A DNA stretch of 44,393 bases from Firmicutes bacterium UBA5493 (GCA_002424045.1 DIPH01000009.1:64013-108405), one strand, 5' to 3'; shown: positions 7,401-15,226, numbered from the stretch's first letter. Numbers and translations: made by a program. Notes: generated from the sequence alone by a model not told the origin.

Positions 7401-7446
7401 AAAAGCAGTGGCCACCCCCAACCCCAACCCCCGGCTACTGTTTTTT
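7401..7446 (+). ncRNA. Terminator-like hairpin with C-rich loop; possible small RNA end
   Basis: CAGTGGCC (7406-7413) pairs with GGCTACTG (7433-7440) through one G-U wobble. A loop of ACCCCCAACCCCAACCCCC is enclosed, and six T residues follow (7441-7446), with A residues at 7401-7404. The shape is that of an intrinsic terminator, but the loop consists of three C-runs rather than a tight tetraloop. It could end a short transcript starting near the palindrome. It could also attenuate the downstream mini LuxR gene. C-rich loops in Gram-positive small RNAs pair with G-rich ribosome sites (family knowledge). Transcription is not shown here. Confidence 0.45.
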
Positions 7447-7532
7447 CTCTATGTTCTTTCCTTTTGTGGACATTGTGTATGCTGGCGAATACTATAATCA
7501 AGAAATTAAAGTAATGGGTGGGAGGGTGTCCT

Positions 7533-7745
7533 ATGGAAGAAAAGAACCTGTCTCTCCTTACCCCGCGGGAGCGCGAGGTCTTAAAGCTGATAGCTCAAGG
7601 TCTTTCAAATGGGGAGATTGCTTTGACCTTGTTCATAAGCCAGCACACAGTGAAGAATCATGTGAGCAATATCTATCGCAAGCTGGGGGAGCATGATCGA
7701 ACAAAGGTAGCGTTGTTGGCTGTTGGGGAAGATGTACAGGAGTAA
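7533..7745 (+). CDS. Stand-alone LuxR/GerE-type DNA-binding protein
   Basis: This 70-residue protein is nearly all a LuxR-type helix-turn-helix: LLTPREREVLKLIAQGLSNGEIA, then recognition helix SQHTVKNHVSNIYRKL. There is no receiver or sensor domain. Its size is like sporulation regulator GerE, but its sequence reads close to the DNA-binding half of DegU encoded 1 kb upstream. It may act without phosphorylation and could compete for DegU-type sites (inference). ATG 7533 is chosen because GGGAGG at 7520-7525 gives a 7-base spacing; an in-frame GTG at 7518 has no ribosome site. A TATAAT at 7493-7498 with a poorly spaced TGGACA is a weak promoter candidate. A strong terminator follows. Confidence 0.8.
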   Translation: MEEKNLSLLTPREREVLKLIAQGLSNGEIALTLFISQHTVKNHVSNIYRKLGEHDRTKVALLAVGEDVQE

Positions 7746-7760
7746 AATGGAGTAGTGGAG

Positions 7761-7794
7761 GCGACACTGCGTTAGGCAGGTCGCTTTCTTATTT
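7761..7794 (+). terminator. Rho-independent terminator after the mini LuxR gene
   Basis: GCGAC (7761-7765) pairs with GTCGC (7780-7784), and CTGC (7767-7770) with GCAG (7776-7779), with one bulged A and a 5-base loop. TTTCTTATTT follows. It isolates the small regulator from comFA. Confidence 0.8.
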
Positions 7795-7854
7795 GCAGGA
7801 GTTGCGTTAACGAAGAGAGAATAAAGTACTTGCTCAGGGTCTGAGGAGGACTTT

Positions 7855-9540
7855 ATGGAGAAATTACAGATTTGTGTGTTCAAATGCCGAAAAACCTTTC
7901 GCGTGGGTTTGTTGCGTCATCCTCGGCATTTGACCGATTTTTTAATGGACAAGGAGCAGGATGGAGTCATTTTGACCCCGCCCCTTCCTAGTTCGAAGGC
8001 TTATGAGGACCTGAAAGTATGGGAAAGCCGATTTAACGGCAGGTGGCGCTCTTTATGGTGGCTTATGGTTACAAGAAGGAGCAGTGGAGCTCAAGTCTTA
8101 GAGATTCATCCTCTTGGTGGGGGGCGCTCTAGTGTCGAAGTCGTCCTTCGGTTAAAGGAGATGTTGCATGGTCGACTCCTGTCCGAACAAAGGCTCGTAA
8201 ATGTTCTAAGACAAGAAGGGTTTTGGCCTAGTGATATTAGTAGGGCCTTGGATATTGGGGTGCATAAAGCTGAGTTTAAGCAACTTCCGGGATTTATAAC
8301 CAGTTCGTGGGGACGAGAAATCTGCACAAGATGCCAAAGCGAGGAAGCGAAAAGAGTTCCCTGCCTAGTGTGTGGAAGCGGTGATTGTCTCCTCTGTTTG
8401 GCGTGCCGCAGCATGGGCGAGCATCGTTCATGTAGCACATTGTTGACCCTTGCTGCCCCGCAACATTTGCCTTTGGAGCCGAGAGACTTTGTTAAGCTTC
8501 AACTTGACTATGAGCTGACCACCGCTCAAGGGCAGGCCAGCCAAGCGCTTCTGGAGTTTTGGGAGCAAGGGGAGGGGAAGGCCTTGGTGTGGGCTGCCTG
8601 TGGTGCCGGCAAGACCGAGGTAACCTTTGCTTTGATTCAGGAAGCTCTGCGTGAAGGCGGGGAGGTGCTTTTTGCCATACCACGGCAAGACATCGTTCGA
8701 GAAATGACAGAAAGGTTGCGCCTTGCGTTTCCAGGCGTTACAGTGGCTAGCCATTACGGTGGCAAACCTTGGTTTGCCCCTGGAGAGTTAGTGGTGGCAA
8801 CAACCCATCAGGTTCTCCACTTTTATCGGCGTTTTACGCTAGCGATTCTCGATGAAGTGGATGCCTTTCCGTATCAAGGAAGCGAGGTGCTACGCCTAGG
8901 CCTCAGACGTGCCCTTCTACCCCAGGGTAAGTTGGTTGAAATGACGGCCACGCCACACACGCAGCGCGAGTACGAACAGGTGATCACAATTCCAGCACGG
9001 TACCATGGGTTTTCCTTACCCGAGCCAGAGCTGGTGAAGGCGGTTCTACCTCCTTGGAAGACGCTGGGGTGTTTTGATCTCCCACACTTTCTCCTTCAGA
9101 CCCTACAAAGTCACAAACATCCTTGGCTCGTCTTTGCGCCAACGATTACGGCTTGCTCAAGGCTACAAACCGTTATGGGTGAAGCCCTTGGTAAACCTGT
9201 GGGCATATGCCATTCTAAAGTCGACAACCGTAGTGAGATCGTGCAGGATTTGAGAGACGGAAAACTTGATATTGTAGTGACAACTTCGGTGCTCGAAAGG
9301 GGAGTGAATTTCCCCGGTGTGGGTGTAATCGTTTTGTATGCAGATCATGCTGTCTTTACTGTAAGTGCCCTTGTACAAATAGCGGGACGCGTGGGGCGCA
9401 CTGCTGAATCACCGAGGGGAACCGTCCTTTTTGCAGGTTCTAGGATTACAGTGCCCATGAAAAAAGCCCTAGAGTTGATTCAGCGGCTGAATCGCCAGGC
9501 TCGCGAAAGGGGGCTTCTTTATCGTGAAACCACTACGTGA
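7855..9540 (+). CDS. comFA: Competence DNA helicase ComFA
   Basis: ATP-dependent translocase for uptake of single-stranded transforming DNA at the inner membrane. The N-terminal region carries a zinc-binding cluster starting at C157/C160 (CTRC) and C170/C173 (CLVC), with more cysteines to about 185, typical of ComFA. RecA-like domain 1 has Walker A CGAGKT (249-254) and DEVD (333-336, DEAD-box type). SAT-like motif MTATPH follows. Domain 2 has TTSVLERGVNFPGV and QIAGRVGR. The 561 aa is somewhat longer than usual because of the N terminus. AGGAGG lies just before ATG 7855. It overlaps comFC by 17 bases. comFB, present between these genes in B. subtilis, is absent. Confidence 0.9.
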   Translation: MEKLQICVFKCRKTFRVGLLRHPRHLTDFLMDKEQDGVILTPPLPSSKAYEDLKVWESRFNGRWRSLWWLMVTRRSSGAQVLEIHPLGGGRSSVEVVLRLKEMLHGRLLSEQRLVNVLRQEGFWPSDISRALDIGVHKAEFKQLPGFITSSWGREICTRCQSEEAKRVPCLVCGSGDCLLCLACRSMGEHRSCSTLLTLAAPQHLPLEPRDFVKLQLDYELTTAQGQASQALLEFWEQGEGKALVWAACGAGKTEVTFALIQEALREGGEVLFAIPRQDIVREMTERLRLAFPGVTVASHYGGKPWFAPGELVVATTHQVLHFYRRFTLAILDEVDAFPYQGSEVLRLGLRRALLPQGKLVEMTATPHTQREYEQVITIPARYHGFSLPEPELVKAVLPPWKTLGCFDLPHFLLQTLQSHKHPWLVFAPTITACSRLQTVMGEALGKPVGICHSKVDNRSEIVQDLRDGKLDIVVTTSVLERGVNFPGVGVIVLYADHAVFTVSALVQIAGRVGRTAESPRGTVLFAGSRITVPMKKALELIQRLNRQARERGLLYRETTT

Positions 9541-10588
9541 TTGGTGGCAAGCCCTGGAAAACTTACTTTTCCCTGCTTCACCACCTTGCGGGCTCTGTGG
9601 GGGGCGTCCTAGTATGCCCCTGGGAGCCTGCAAGGTTTGCCTGGACTCCTTGGCGATCCGCTGGGAAGAAAGGGAAATGAAAGGCGATTCATGCTTTTCT
9701 CTTTTTCCCTATCAAGGCTTCGGTCGAGATCTGATTCATCGCATGAAATTCCAAAGCGGGTATGAAATCGCTGTTACGCTGGGTCTTTTCCTAGGTTTAG
9801 CGGCTCGGGAAGAGCCGAAGTTGGCCAAAGTAGATGTGTTGGTCCCCGTGCCATTATCAGAGCATCGCCTGGAGAAACGGGGATTCAACCAAGCAATGAT
9901 TCTTGCCGATACTATGAAGGAAGTATGGAAACGGCCAGTCTGCAACCACGTGGTTCGAACCCGTGAGACGGAAACCCAAAGCGGGCTTTCCTTGACGAAA
10001 AGGAAGCACAATGTACGCGGAGCTTTTGCCGTGCTTCCCGGTTTTGATTTTCGGAACAAGCACTGCCTGATCGTGGACGATGTAATCACTTCAGGTAGCA
10101 CATTTTACTCTCTCTCCCGTCTCATTGAGGACTATGGGGGAAGACCCATGGGTGTTTTTGCAGCCCGTACAGAAATCCTACGAGGAGTGACTAAGATGCT
10201 GAGGAATTGTGAAGAATGTAACCGCCTTTTTTCCCATCCGGCCCGCAGTTTATGCCAGGATTGCTATGACCAGGCCAAGAAGTCGTTTGATGCGGTAAAA
10301 AAATACCTTCGAGACAATCCTGGAGCCACAGTAGCCCAGGTAGCTAGGGATACTGAGGTAGATTTGGAACTGATCTATGACTACATCCGGGAAGGCCGAT
10401 TAGATGTGATTCCCAAGGATGCTAGGCTACAGTGTTCCATTTGTGGAGCTCCAATCAGTGTTGGCCGGGTGTGCGCTAAGTGTCGTAACGATTTACGCAG
10501 CACCATGACGTCAGAGCCTACTAGATCGCAAGGAAAGCCCAAAGTAGACTCAAGGGTGCACACCTTAGAGAACATTAAAGATCGCTAG
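9524..10588 (+). CDS. ComFC phosphoribosyltransferase-like protein fused to YvyF-like flagellar protein
   Basis: Residues 1-~224 are ComFC. A zinc pair region CGLCGG...CKVC is followed by a PRTase core ending in the PRPP loop VDDVITSGST (184-193). ComFC is needed for natural transformation. From M225 the sequence is a complete YvyF (TIGR03826-type) flagellar-operon protein: MLRNCEECNRLF, SLCQDCYDQ, the helix-turn-helix-like DNPGATVAQVARDTEV, EGRLDVIPKD, and a C-terminal CSIC...CAKC zinc pair. In Bacillus these are two genes. Here the frame is open throughout. GAGGAG at 10182-10187 sits 8 bases before in-frame ATG 10196, so YvyF may also be made alone. A sequencing or natural indel at the junction is the main alternative. 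Confidence 0.85.
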   Translation: MKPLRDWWQALENLLFPASPPCGLCGGRPSMPLGACKVCLDSLAIRWEEREMKGDSCFSLFPYQGFGRDLIHRMKFQSGYEIAVTLGLFLGLAAREEPKLAKVDVLVPVPLSEHRLEKRGFNQAMILADTMKEVWKRPVCNHVVRTRETETQSGLSLTKRKHNVRGAFAVLPGFDFRNKHCLIVDDVITSGSTFYSLSRLIEDYGGRPMGVFAARTEILRGVTKMLRNCEECNRLFSHPARSLCQDCYDQAKKSFDAVKKYLRDNPGATVAQVARDTEVDLELIYDYIREGRLDVIPKDARLQCSICGAPISVGRVCAKCRNDLRSTMTSEPTRSQGKPKVDSRVHTLENIKDR

Positions 10589-10589
10589 T

Positions 10590-10616
10590 TAAAGTTTTTT
10601 CTTAATGTGCCGACAA
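10590..10616 (+). promoter_or_regulatory. Sigma-D/sigma-28 (FliA-type) promoter of the flgM operon
   Basis: TAAAGTTT (10590-10597), exactly 11 bases, then GCCGACAA (10609-10616). This matches the sigma-28 consensus TAAAGTTT-N11-GCCGATAA with one mismatch. It begins two bases after the comFC-yvyF stop, so flgM and everything behind it can be expressed as a late flagellar class. That includes the anti-sigma factor itself, giving the classical feedback loop. Confidence 0.9.
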
Positions 10617-10645
10617 ATGAAGTGAGGGAGAAAGGGGTTTTAACG

Positions 10646-10930
10646 ATGATTATTTCTAATAAGGCAGCTGTGCAACGGGTAGCCCAAGTTTATCAAGAGC
10701 AACGTCAGGCAAATCGCGTGCGCAAACAAGCGGGAAAGCCTTCTTATAACGATGAGGTGACTTTGTCGGCGGAGGGTAAAGAGATGCAGGCTATGTTGCA
10801 GAAGCTTCAGACCGTGCCTGACATTAGGCCGCGGGCTGAAGAGATAAAGGTGGCTGTACAAGATGGTACTTACCAAGTGTCGGCGCGGCAAATTGCCCAG
10901 GGAATCATTAACTACCAAAACCGGAGCTAA
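10646..10930 (+). CDS. flgM: Anti-sigma-28 factor FlgM
   Basis: Binds and holds the flagellar sigma factor inactive until the hook is finished, then is exported. It is 94 aa, with a flexible basic N terminus and the FlgM C-terminal sigma-binding helix region RAEEIKVAVQDGTYQVSARQIAQGI. ATG 10646 is chosen: AAAGGGG ends 8-9 bases upstream. An in-frame GTG at 10607 lies inside the sigma-28 promoter and is not credible. The stop shares one base with the flgN start (TAATG). Confidence 0.92.
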   Translation: MIISNKAAVQRVAQVYQEQRQANRVRKQAGKPSYNDEVTLSAEGKEMQAMLQKLQTVPDIRPRAEEIKVAVQDGTYQVSARQIAQGIINYQNRS

Positions 10931-11394
10931 TGGCCATGACAGTGTGGGATGATTTTGTTGCTGTTTTGGAAACCGAAAATGAATTGCTGCGAGAGTTAGT
11001 TGAATTAAGCGTTGCCAAGCAAAAGCAAATCAACGATGCTCAGGAGGTATCTCGCTTAGCCGGCGAAGAGCAGAGTCGCTTAACTCGCTTAGAAGGGGTT
11101 GACAAGGAGCGGGCGGCATTATTTGATGCGCTGTCTGGGGGAAAAAAACTCGAGGAGTGGCTCGCCTCCTTAGAGGATGTGCTACAAGAAATTGTAAGCC
11201 CTTTGCTTCTTGAATTGGCCGAAAATTTGGGAAGACTGCAATCTCTCAATGACCTTAATCAGGAGCTTTTGACCCAATCTTTGAGTTTTGTTCAGTTCTC
11301 TTTGAATCTGTTCATGGGTGACGATACGTCTCCTACGTACACCCGACCAGGAGGGAATACAGCAGGCAAATCAATTTTTGACCGAAAGGTGTAG
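10930..11394 (+). CDS. flgN: Flagellar export chaperone FlgN
   Basis: Cytoplasmic chaperone for the hook-filament junction proteins FlgK and FlgL encoded directly downstream. It is 154 aa, almost wholly helical and charged, with FlgN-family features: a hydrophobic WDDFVAVLETENELLRELVELS start, KQKQIN, a central LEGVDKERAALFDAL, and a leucine-rich C-terminal helix. A second in-frame ATG two codons later (10936) is an equally possible start; no strong ribosome site distinguishes them, and coupling to flgM is likely. Confidence 0.85.
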   Translation: MAMTVWDDFVAVLETENELLRELVELSVAKQKQINDAQEVSRLAGEEQSRLTRLEGVDKERAALFDALSGGKKLEEWLASLEDVLQEIVSPLLLELAENLGRLQSLNDLNQELLTQSLSFVQFSLNLFMGDDTSPTYTRPGGNTAGKSIFDRKV

Positions 11395-11400
11395 TTCAGT

Positions 11401-12963
11401 ATGAGCATGAGGACAACCTTTAGTGGGCTTTCCATTGCGTTACGTGCGTTGCAGACCCAACAGATCTCATTAGATATAACAGGTCATAATGTGGCCAACG
11501 TGAACAATCCAAACTATTCGCGGCAGACTGCACTTCATGCAGCCACGAAGCCTTATCCGGCACCTATGATGGGCTACACGCCCTCATCGGGTCAGTTGGG
11601 GACCGGTGTGCAAATAAGCCAGATTAATCGGATGCGAGATGGTTTTGTGGATCTACGTTTGCGCCAGCAACTCCACAGCAAACACTATTGGGCGACTATG
11701 GAAGAAGGTCTTAGGCAAGTGGAGCTCTTTTTCAATGAGCCCACCGAAAATGGTATCCATTATGCCCTAGATCAGTTTTGGGACTCTCTACAAGATTTGA
11801 GCCGTGAACCTGACTTTGCAGCGGTGCGAGAAGTGGTGGTGCAAAGGGCACAGGTCCTGGTCGAATCCATTACTGGCACAAGATCCCACCTGCAGAGTTT
11901 GAGAGAGAACATCAACGGGAATATTCCCCTAAAAGTGGATGAAGTCAACTCCCTTGCCAGACGGATCGCTGATTTAAATGTGCAGATTGGAAAAATCTCA
12001 GCGACAGGCAGTCTGCCCAATGATCTATTGGACGCTAGAGATGCGATGGTCGAGGAACTCAGCCAACTCGTGGATATTGAAGTGGTGCAGGATCATGCCC
12101 ATATGATTGGTGTTACGATCGGCGGTGCGAGCCTCGTTCACCGTGGCACTTCCTATGGTCTAACCACCACCGCTGGAGAGCCCATACCTGGGGAGAACTA
12201 TAAAAGAGTGGATATCATCTGGTCTGCCACAGGTAATGGAGTGAATATTACTTCAGGGGAGATCGGTGGACTCAAGAAGCTCCGAGAAGACATAACAGGT
12301 ATAATGGGACGATTGGATGAATGGACCCTGGATTTCGCTCTTGAGTTCAATAGGCGCCATGCAGTGGGCTATGATGCTAGTGGCCGTGGAGGCTACACTG
12401 GAGAGCTTGATAGCGATGTCCCTGAGAACGAAGGGATACCTGATTTCCCATTCCATTTCTTTACCTTTGAAAATCATCCTTATGACGCGGATGATCCCGC
12501 TCATCCTTTAGATGAACAACTACCTTTTGCTGCTCTGAATATTAGAGTCAATGAAAAGATAGTAGATAATGCGAATTTAATCAGGGCAGGTCTCCAAGAG
12601 GCGGTGGGTAACGGTGAAAACGCTCTTAGACTTGCCAACCTACGCTTCGATCCAATTGAGAGGCTAACCAAGAAGAACACGAACACCGGCGACCAAAAAG
12701 TTACCATTGGTGATGCGTTTAACTCCATCATCGCTGAGCTAGGAGTAAGGACGCAACAGGCTGTGCGCATGAATGAGAATGGTACCAACTTAGAACTCCA
12801 TTTGCGGAACCTAAAAGACTCCATATCAGGAGTGAGCCTCGATGAGGAAATGGCCAACATGATTCGCTTTCAACATGCCTATAGTGCGGCAGCGCGAGTC
12901 ATGACTACCATGGATGAGGCCCTAGATACTATTATTAACCGTCTAGGTATGGTAGGACGATAG
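11401..12963 (+). CDS. flgK: Flagellar hook-associated protein 1 FlgK
   Basis: First junction protein between hook and filament, exported by the flagellar type III apparatus. The N-terminal rod/hook signature FSGLSIALRALQTQQISLDITGHNVANVNNPNYSRQ and the C-terminal block GVSLDEEMANMIRFQHAYSAAARVMTTMDEALDTIIN form the paired helices of the D0/D1 domains. The variable middle lies between. The 520 aa length is normal. AAAGGTG precedes ATG 11401. It is followed by flgL 13 bases later. Confidence 0.95.
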   Translation: MSMRTTFSGLSIALRALQTQQISLDITGHNVANVNNPNYSRQTALHAATKPYPAPMMGYTPSSGQLGTGVQISQINRMRDGFVDLRLRQQLHSKHYWATMEEGLRQVELFFNEPTENGIHYALDQFWDSLQDLSREPDFAAVREVVVQRAQVLVESITGTRSHLQSLRENINGNIPLKVDEVNSLARRIADLNVQIGKISATGSLPNDLLDARDAMVEELSQLVDIEVVQDHAHMIGVTIGGASLVHRGTSYGLTTTAGEPIPGENYKRVDIIWSATGNGVNITSGEIGGLKKLREDITGIMGRLDEWTLDFALEFNRRHAVGYDASGRGGYTGELDSDVPENEGIPDFPFHFFTFENHPYDADDPAHPLDEQLPFAALNIRVNEKIVDNANLIRAGLQEAVGNGENALRLANLRFDPIERLTKKNTNTGDQKVTIGDAFNSIIAELGVRTQQAVRMNENGTNLELHLRNLKDSISGVSLDEEMANMIRFQHAYSAAARVMTTMDEALDTIINRLGMVGR

Positions 12964-12976
12964 GAGGGATTAACTG

Positions 12977-13912
12977 ATGCGGATTACCAATAGAGTCATG
13001 AACAACAATTTACTTCTGAACCTCAATCGGGGACTGACGCGGTTGGATCGTATCAACAATCAGCTGGGTTCGAAAAAGCAGATCAATGTGCCCTCTGACG
13101 ATCCTGTTAAGGCAGGAATCATCTTGCGTACCAGTAGTTCGATTCGGGAGACGGATCAATATCTTCGTAACATCGGCTCCGCTGAGTCTTGGCTTGATTC
13201 GTCCGACATTGTGATGAAAGACGTTCTAGCTGTACTCCACCGAGCTAAAGAATTGGCAGTTAATGGTTCTTCTTCACATCTAGATAACACGGCCAGGCAG
13301 GCTTTGGCCGATGAGGTAAGCCAGCTCCACTCTAACTTAGTGCAGCTTGCCAACTCCACCCATGGAGGGCGCTATTTGTTCGCCGGCCAAAGGACTGATA
13401 CCGAACCCTTCCAAGGAGGAGACGTCTCTGATACCGCGATTGCCCCTGTAATCTATCATGGTGGACAAGGTGATGAACTGGAACTCAATTTCGCAATTGG
13501 TGTTGGGGTAGAGCTCGATGTAAATATGGATGCACGGGAATTGTTTGTTGGCAGTGATGGGGATGGAGGCATCTTTGGAGCCCTCCGAGATTTGTATGAC
13601 GATCTGGTCAAAACTAACGGAGATGATCCCGGAGACCCGGTGTCAGGAGACGTCTTGCAGGACTTGGATCTCGCTTTAGATGCAGTATTACAGGGCGTGT
13701 CCAAACTTGGCGGCAAACAAAACAGAGTCGAACTGGCTAAAGAGCGTTTGCTCGATCTACAGCTCAACCTCACCAAGATTCTCTCAGAAGAGCAGGATCT
13801 AGATTATGCTGAGGCTATTATGGAGCTTAAAATGGAGGAATTTGCGTATCGAACCGCCCTTTCGGTAGGTGCTCGAATTATTCAGCCTTCTCTGGTAGAC
13901 TTCTTGCGCTAG
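12977..13912 (+). CDS. flgL: Flagellar hook-associated protein 3 FlgL
   Basis: Second junction protein, flagellin-like. The N terminus MRITNRVMNNNLLLNLNRGLTRLDRINNQLGSKKQINVPSDDPV is diagnostic. The C-terminal DYAEAIMELKMEEFAYRTALSVGARIIQPSLVDFL is the matching D0/D1 helix. It has 311 aa. GGAGGG lies upstream of ATG 12977. It is part of the flgM-led operon and a substrate of FlgN. Confidence 0.95.
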   Translation: MRITNRVMNNNLLLNLNRGLTRLDRINNQLGSKKQINVPSDDPVKAGIILRTSSSIRETDQYLRNIGSAESWLDSSDIVMKDVLAVLHRAKELAVNGSSSHLDNTARQALADEVSQLHSNLVQLANSTHGGRYLFAGQRTDTEPFQGGDVSDTAIAPVIYHGGQGDELELNFAIGVGVELDVNMDARELFVGSDGDGGIFGALRDLYDDLVKTNGDDPGDPVSGDVLQDLDLALDAVLQGVSKLGGKQNRVELAKERLLDLQLNLTKILSEEQDLDYAEAIMELKMEEFAYRTALSVGARIIQPSLVDFLR

Positions 13913-13925
13913 GTAGGATGGGGCA

Positions 13926-14414
13926 ATGTTACAGATTACGTCAACCTACTCTACTATGGATCTAGAAATATACTGGCCCAGAGCAGACATTGAGCAGCGA
14001 GTTTCCAGGGTGCAGATCCGGACCTTTGGTCCGAAAATTGAGATTGACCAATCACAAAGCCGTAACGAGCTAGGTATAGGTGGTTTTGAGTATTACAGTC
14101 ATCAAGTGCGAGATGCGGCCTATCAGAAAACCATTGCGGCCATTCGAACGATGGCTGCAGCAGGGGACGAAGTAGTGCAGAGGGCTGGTCATTTCAGGGA
14201 AGAGATGATCCTAGCCGAACAGGCAAGGCGGGGAATGGAGGCACAAATTCCTGAACTTAACATTCGTGCTGCACCAACTACAAGACCGCAAATCAGTTTT
14301 GACTATAGGCAGGAGATTAGCTGGAACCAAGGAGGGGTCAATATTACGCACCAGGTGCGTCCACCAAAGATTACCTGGACTCAAGGTGGAGTTAAGGTGG
14401 ACGTCCGTGGGTAA
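13926..14414 (+). CDS. DUF6470 family protein (YviE-like)
   Basis: The 162-residue protein occupies the yviE position between flgL and fliW, as in B. subtilis. Sequence features are MLQITSTYSTMDLEI, repeats of the type PKIEIDQSQSRNELGI, and two C-terminal short repeats, ISWNQGGVNI and ITWTQGGVKV, that look like paired beta strands. There is no signal peptide or membrane segment. The molecular function of the family is not known to me; location implies a role in filament assembly or its regulation. Confidence 0.8.
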   Translation: MLQITSTYSTMDLEIYWPRADIEQRVSRVQIRTFGPKIEIDQSQSRNELGIGGFEYYSHQVRDAAYQKTIAAIRTMAAAGDEVVQRAGHFREEMILAEQARRGMEAQIPELNIRAAPTTRPQISFDYRQEISWNQGGVNITHQVRPPKITWTQGGVKVDVRG

Positions 14415-14430
14415 AGATGGGGTGGATTAA

Positions 14431-14925
14431 GTGGAATTAGAGACAAGGTTAGGCACTTTGCAGGTAAACGAGGAAGAAATCATTCACTTTCCCGTGGGGA
14501 TCCTAGGCTTTTCAGAATATCACCGCTATGTCATTGTGGAGCAAGAGGGTAGTGCCTTTAGCTTTCTCCAGTCGGTGGACGATCCAGAACTGAGCTTTGT
14601 CATCATAATGCCTGAGTTAGTCTGTGCGGACTACTCGGTACAGTTACGTGACGAAGAGGTAGATCTGTTACAGATACAATCTCCCGAAGACGGTAAGGTC
14701 TATGGAATTGTAACGATTCCGGAAAATGTAGCGGAGATGACGGTAAACCTTCAAGCGCCAGTTGTAATCAATGCCAAGAGCTTAGTGGGGGCCCAGTTTA
14801 TTATCCAGGGTGACAAGTATCATACTAAGCATAATGTCATTGCAGAAATGCATAAGAACGCTTACTTGTTGCAAAAGCAAAGTGAATCACAGGAGGGCGA
14901 GGAGAAGATTCAAGAATCAGTCTAA
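14431..14925 (+). CDS. fliW: Flagellar assembly factor FliW
   Basis: Binds flagellin or CsrA in a partner switch: when flagellin is exported, free FliW sequesters CsrA and relieves repression of flagellin translation. It is 164 aa. Family markers are the N-terminal LGTLQVNEEEIIHFPVGILGF, FLQSVDDPELSFVI, and VTINLQAPVVINAKSLVGAQ-like sequence near residue 110. The start is GTG 14431 after GGGGTGG. The partner csrA follows 44 bases downstream, but the flagellin gene is not in this window. Confidence 0.95.
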   Translation: MELETRLGTLQVNEEEIIHFPVGILGFSEYHRYVIVEQEGSAFSFLQSVDDPELSFVIIMPELVCADYSVQLRDEEVDLLQIQSPEDGKVYGIVTIPENVAEMTVNLQAPVVINAKSLVGAQFIIQGDKYHTKHNVIAEMHKNAYLLQKQSESQEGEEKIQESV

Positions 14926-14955
14926 TTCCGGACTAATTCGGGAAGAATACAGTCC

Positions 14956-14968
14956 AGGGAGGGACGGA
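14956..14968 (+). promoter_or_regulatory. Triple ANGGA motif over the csrA ribosome binding site
   Basis: Three overlapping ANGGA units (AGGGA 14956-14960, AGGGA 14960-14964, ACGGA 14964-14968) end one base before the csrA ATG. ANGGA is the CsrA recognition core, so CsrA could repress its own translation here. Ribosome sites are naturally GGA-rich, so chance is possible. A weak GGACT...AGTCC stem just upstream could present the site in single-stranded form. Confidence 0.4.
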
Positions 14969-14969
14969 G

Positions 14970-15215
14970 ATGCTGGTACTTACACGCAAAGTAGATCAGA
15001 GTATTATGATTGGCGATAATATCCGCATTGTAGTGGTGGATGTCCGAGGCGATCAAGTTAAAATCGGGATCGATGCTCCAAGGGATGTTATGGTGCATCG
15101 CCACGAGGTTTATGAGGATATTCAGGCAGAAAACCAAAGGGCCGCGCTAAAACGGCAGATTGATCTGGGAGTTTTGGAACGGACGATTAGAGAGTCAAAA
15201 CCGCGAAAAGGTTAG
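14970..15215 (+). CDS. csrA: Carbon storage regulator CsrA
   Basis: Dimeric RNA-binding translational repressor; in Bacillus it controls flagellin mRNA. The start MLVLTRKVDQSIMIGDNI is the signature first strand. The RNA-contact region VKIGIDAPRDVMVHRHEVYEDIQAEN is intact, including the conserved R of HRHEVY. At 81 aa it has a longer C-terminal tail than Gram-negative CsrA, as is usual for FliW-dependent forms, where the tail helps bind FliW (family knowledge). Its stop overlaps the ribosome site of flaG. Confidence 0.96.
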   Translation: MLVLTRKVDQSIMIGDNIRIVVVDVRGDQVKIGIDAPRDVMVHRHEVYEDIQAENQRAALKRQIDLGVLERTIRESKPRKG

Positions 15216-15226
15216 GAGTGAAAAGT

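Noticed and set aside
7413..7433. G-quadruplex on the minus strand (GGGGGTTGGGGTTGGGGGTGG)
   Set aside because: Only three runs of three or more G are present, so a stable three-tier quadruplex is unlikely. The hairpin reading with T tract explains the stretch better.
7451..7696. 81-codon frame overlapping the mini LuxR gene
   Set aside because: Different frame from the clear helix-turn-helix protein and without a ribosome site.
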